Below, piece by piece: positions 62,795 to 64,000 of a stretch of DNA of 64,000 bases. The translations under genes and the position numbers were made by a program. The notes under the pieces are model-generated. The model was not told where the DNA came from, did not search any database, and was given only the letters and a program-made list of their open reading frames with translations. The stretch comes from Paenibacillus sp. PvR098 (GTDB lineage Bacteria > Bacillota > Bacilli > Paenibacillales > NBRC-103111): the NCBI RefSeq assembly GCF_017833255.1, contig NZ_JAFIBU010000001.1, forward strand, positions 992,001-1,056,000. Reading direction: 5' to 3'. Position 1 is the first letter of the stretch. Each line of letters starts with the position of its first letter.

Positions 62795-64000
62795 TTACTG
62801 CAAGGCTCCGGCCGGCACTCTCAGCGTACCCGTATTTCCCGTTTCACTTCCAGACGTGCCAGTAGGGTCGGTTCCTGTTTCAGGCGTTGGCGGGGTACCG
62901 GTTCCGGTGGAACCGGAACCGTTCGCCGGTGTTCCTGGCTCCGTGCTGCCCCCCGTACCTCCTGTTTCACCAGTTCCATCGCCTGAACCCGTACCGGTCT
63001 CGCCGCTGCCAGTTCCGTTCTGGCCGCCGCCTTGATTGCCTCGCCCCGGCTGCACTCCCGTTCCAGACCCGTTACCCGGTCGAATGGTCCCTGACTCGCC
63101 TCTGTCTCCCGGCAAGTTAGTCCCGGGTTCTCTGGTATCAGGCTGATTCGTCCCCGGATGATTCGGACTAATGTTCCCTTCGTTCGAATCCTGACCCGGA
63201 AGCTCCGGCTCTAACGGATCCATACCGTTACCATCTTCCGATATCGTCACGGTCACTACATTGGAGCGTTGGCCCGCCGAATTGTTTTGCGTATTCATAG
63301 GAACAACAACATATTGATAAATATCCGGCTTAATCGCGGAAATATCGTTCACTTCCGTCGTCGCAGTCGTAATAAGCGGTTCCGCAGGGAAATCCTGCAT
63401 GGAACTGTCTTTGCGGAACAATTGGTACGTAACCCCTTCACCTACACCGCTCCAACGGAGATGAACGGCACGATTCTCCTGATTGTATTCCGCCGTTAAG
63501 TCTCCAATGCTTTTTGGTGGCGCCGCAGGATCTGCTACGCCTCCCGGCTTCTTGAAAGAAGTCACCGGTCGTTTCTCCAGCGATTTCTGCATCACTTCTT
63601 TAAAAATTGCCGCCGCGCTGCCGCTGCTCATCGACACATAATGCTTCGAATCCGTCCTATCAAAACCCATCCAGACCGCAGCCGTCCACTCCGGAGTATA
63701 TCCGGTGAACCACAGATCCCGGTTATAGCGTTCCAGCCCCTTGATGTCCAGCTGCGTCGACCCGGTTTTGCCCGCAACCGGACGTTCGAATCTCGCCGCC
63801 GTACCGGTACCCCCGGGCTCCACTACAGTCCGCATCATTTGAGTCATATACCAGGCTGTTTTGGCGCTCATCACCTGCTTGCTCTCTTCTTTAAACGCAG
63901 CCACCTCACCATTGCTGCTGGTAATTTTGATAATGGCATGAGGTTTGTTCAGGTACCCGTCGTTCGCAAAGGCGCTGTACGCTCCAGCCATTTGGAGAGT
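62795..64000 (-). CDS. class A penicillin-binding protein, C-terminal part (runs off the window)
   Basis: Only the 3' part is in the window; the frame continues beyond position 64000. Visible transpeptidase pieces are QMAGAYSAFANDGYLNKPHA, VEPGGTGTAARFERPVAGKT with the KTGST motif in AGKTGSTQ, and WFTGYTPEWTAAVWMG. A fibronectin-type III-like domain follows (about residues 165-255 of this part), then a very Gly/Thr/Pro-rich tail of about 145 residues. This is typical of PBP1A-like enzymes of Paenibacillus and Bacillus. The catalytic serine motif SxxK lies outside the window. Confidence 0.85.
   Translation of the reverse strand, partial: TLQMAGAYSAFANDGYLNKPHAIIKITSSNGEVAAFKEESKQVMSAKTAWYMTQMMRTVVEPGGTGTAARFERPVAGKTGSTQLDIKGLERYNRDLWFTGYTPEWTAAVWMGFDRTDSKHYVSMSSGSAAAIFKEVMQKSLEKRPVTSFKKPGGVADPAAPPKSIGDLTAEYNQENRAVHLRWSGVGEGVTYQLFRKDSSMQDFPAEPLITTATTEVNDISAIKPDIYQYVVVPMNTQNNSAGQRSNVVTVTISEDGNGMDPLEPELPGQDSNEGNISPNHPGTNQPDTREPGTNLPGDRGESGTIRPGNGSGTGVQPGRGNQGGGQNGTGSGETGTGSGDGTGETGGTGGSTEPGTPANGSGSTGTGTPPTPETGTDPTGTSGSETGNTGTLRVPAGALQ

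Noticed and set aside
62757-63035. Pro/Val-rich plus-strand frame and apparent repeats resembling an array
   Set aside because: It is the antisense of the repetitive tail of the penicillin-binding protein; the repeats are codon-level Gly/Thr repeats without constant spacers, so not CRISPR.

Overview
The window looks like chromosomal DNA of an endospore-forming, mid-GC Firmicute, most likely Paenibacillus or a close relative in the Paenibacillaceae. The evidence is the set of sporulation and spore genes (a YhcN/YlaJ-type lipoprotein, SASP Tlp, SpoVK), Bacillus-style neighbourhoods (lexA divergent from yneA-ynzC; spoVK, hflX, ynbB, glnR, glnA), AGGAGG-type ribosome binding sites and frequent GTG/TTG starts. 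Most genes lie on the minus strand in long, tightly packed operons. I recognised no rRNA, tRNA or CRISPR array.

Layout. 0-12.5 kb is housekeeping: a sporulation lipoprotein, a TRIC-type channel, a Gfo/Idh/MocA oxidoreductase, a membrane histidine kinase with a LuxR-type regulator next to a KapB-like protein, a thioredoxin-fold protein, two ABC-F translation factors (YkpA/YbiT type and YfmR/Uup type) and an M42 peptidase. 12.6-24.1 kb is a complete tight-adherence (Tad/Flp) pilus operon that ends in an FHA-domain protein and a PP2C phosphatase and starts behind a promoter-plus-terminator leader. 24.1-32.3 kb is a run of overlapping or closely spaced genes for DNA repair and nucleic-acid processing: mrfA, mrfB, an Fpg/Nei-like glycosylase, endonuclease IV, a cyclic-phosphate-processing receiver-domain protein, an ABC ATPase, an RlmM-like methyltransferase and a DinB-fold protein. 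Its sigma-A promoter carries a LexA-like operator in the -35/-10 spacer.

32.4-37.5 kb is a decayed accessory region: a carotenoid locus with a truncated phytoene/squalene synthase, an intact CruF-like gene and a truncated following gene; an orphan VbhA-like antitoxin; a deleted IS3-family element; a soluble chemoreceptor; and a frameshifted nitroreductase tail. 37.5-47 kb returns to core genes (tlp, rnz, metH divergent from mtnD, HAD hydrolase, aldo/keto reductase, ynzC, yneA, lexA). 47-48.9 kb is a scar holding a remnant of a second glnA, an integrase remnant and small genes. 48.9-54.8 kb is the glnA-glnR-ynbB-hflX-spoVK block. 55-64 kb holds a 42-codon ORF with a structured leader, a copper-amine-oxidase-stalk protein, a Pho-type promoter driving phoX-tatA-tatC, a second tatA, a YdcF protein, an esterase, a lipoprotein cyclophilin and the 3' part of a class A penicillin-binding protein that runs off the window.

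How the parts fit together. LexA probably controls yneA-ynzC, itself and perhaps the mrfAB repair operon. GlnR probably controls glnRA through a consensus operator upstream of glnR. Phosphate limitation probably drives phoX together with its own Tat translocase. The Tad operon carries its own phosphoprotein module (PP2C and FHA). All functional statements rest on recognised motifs and context read by eye; no database search was run.
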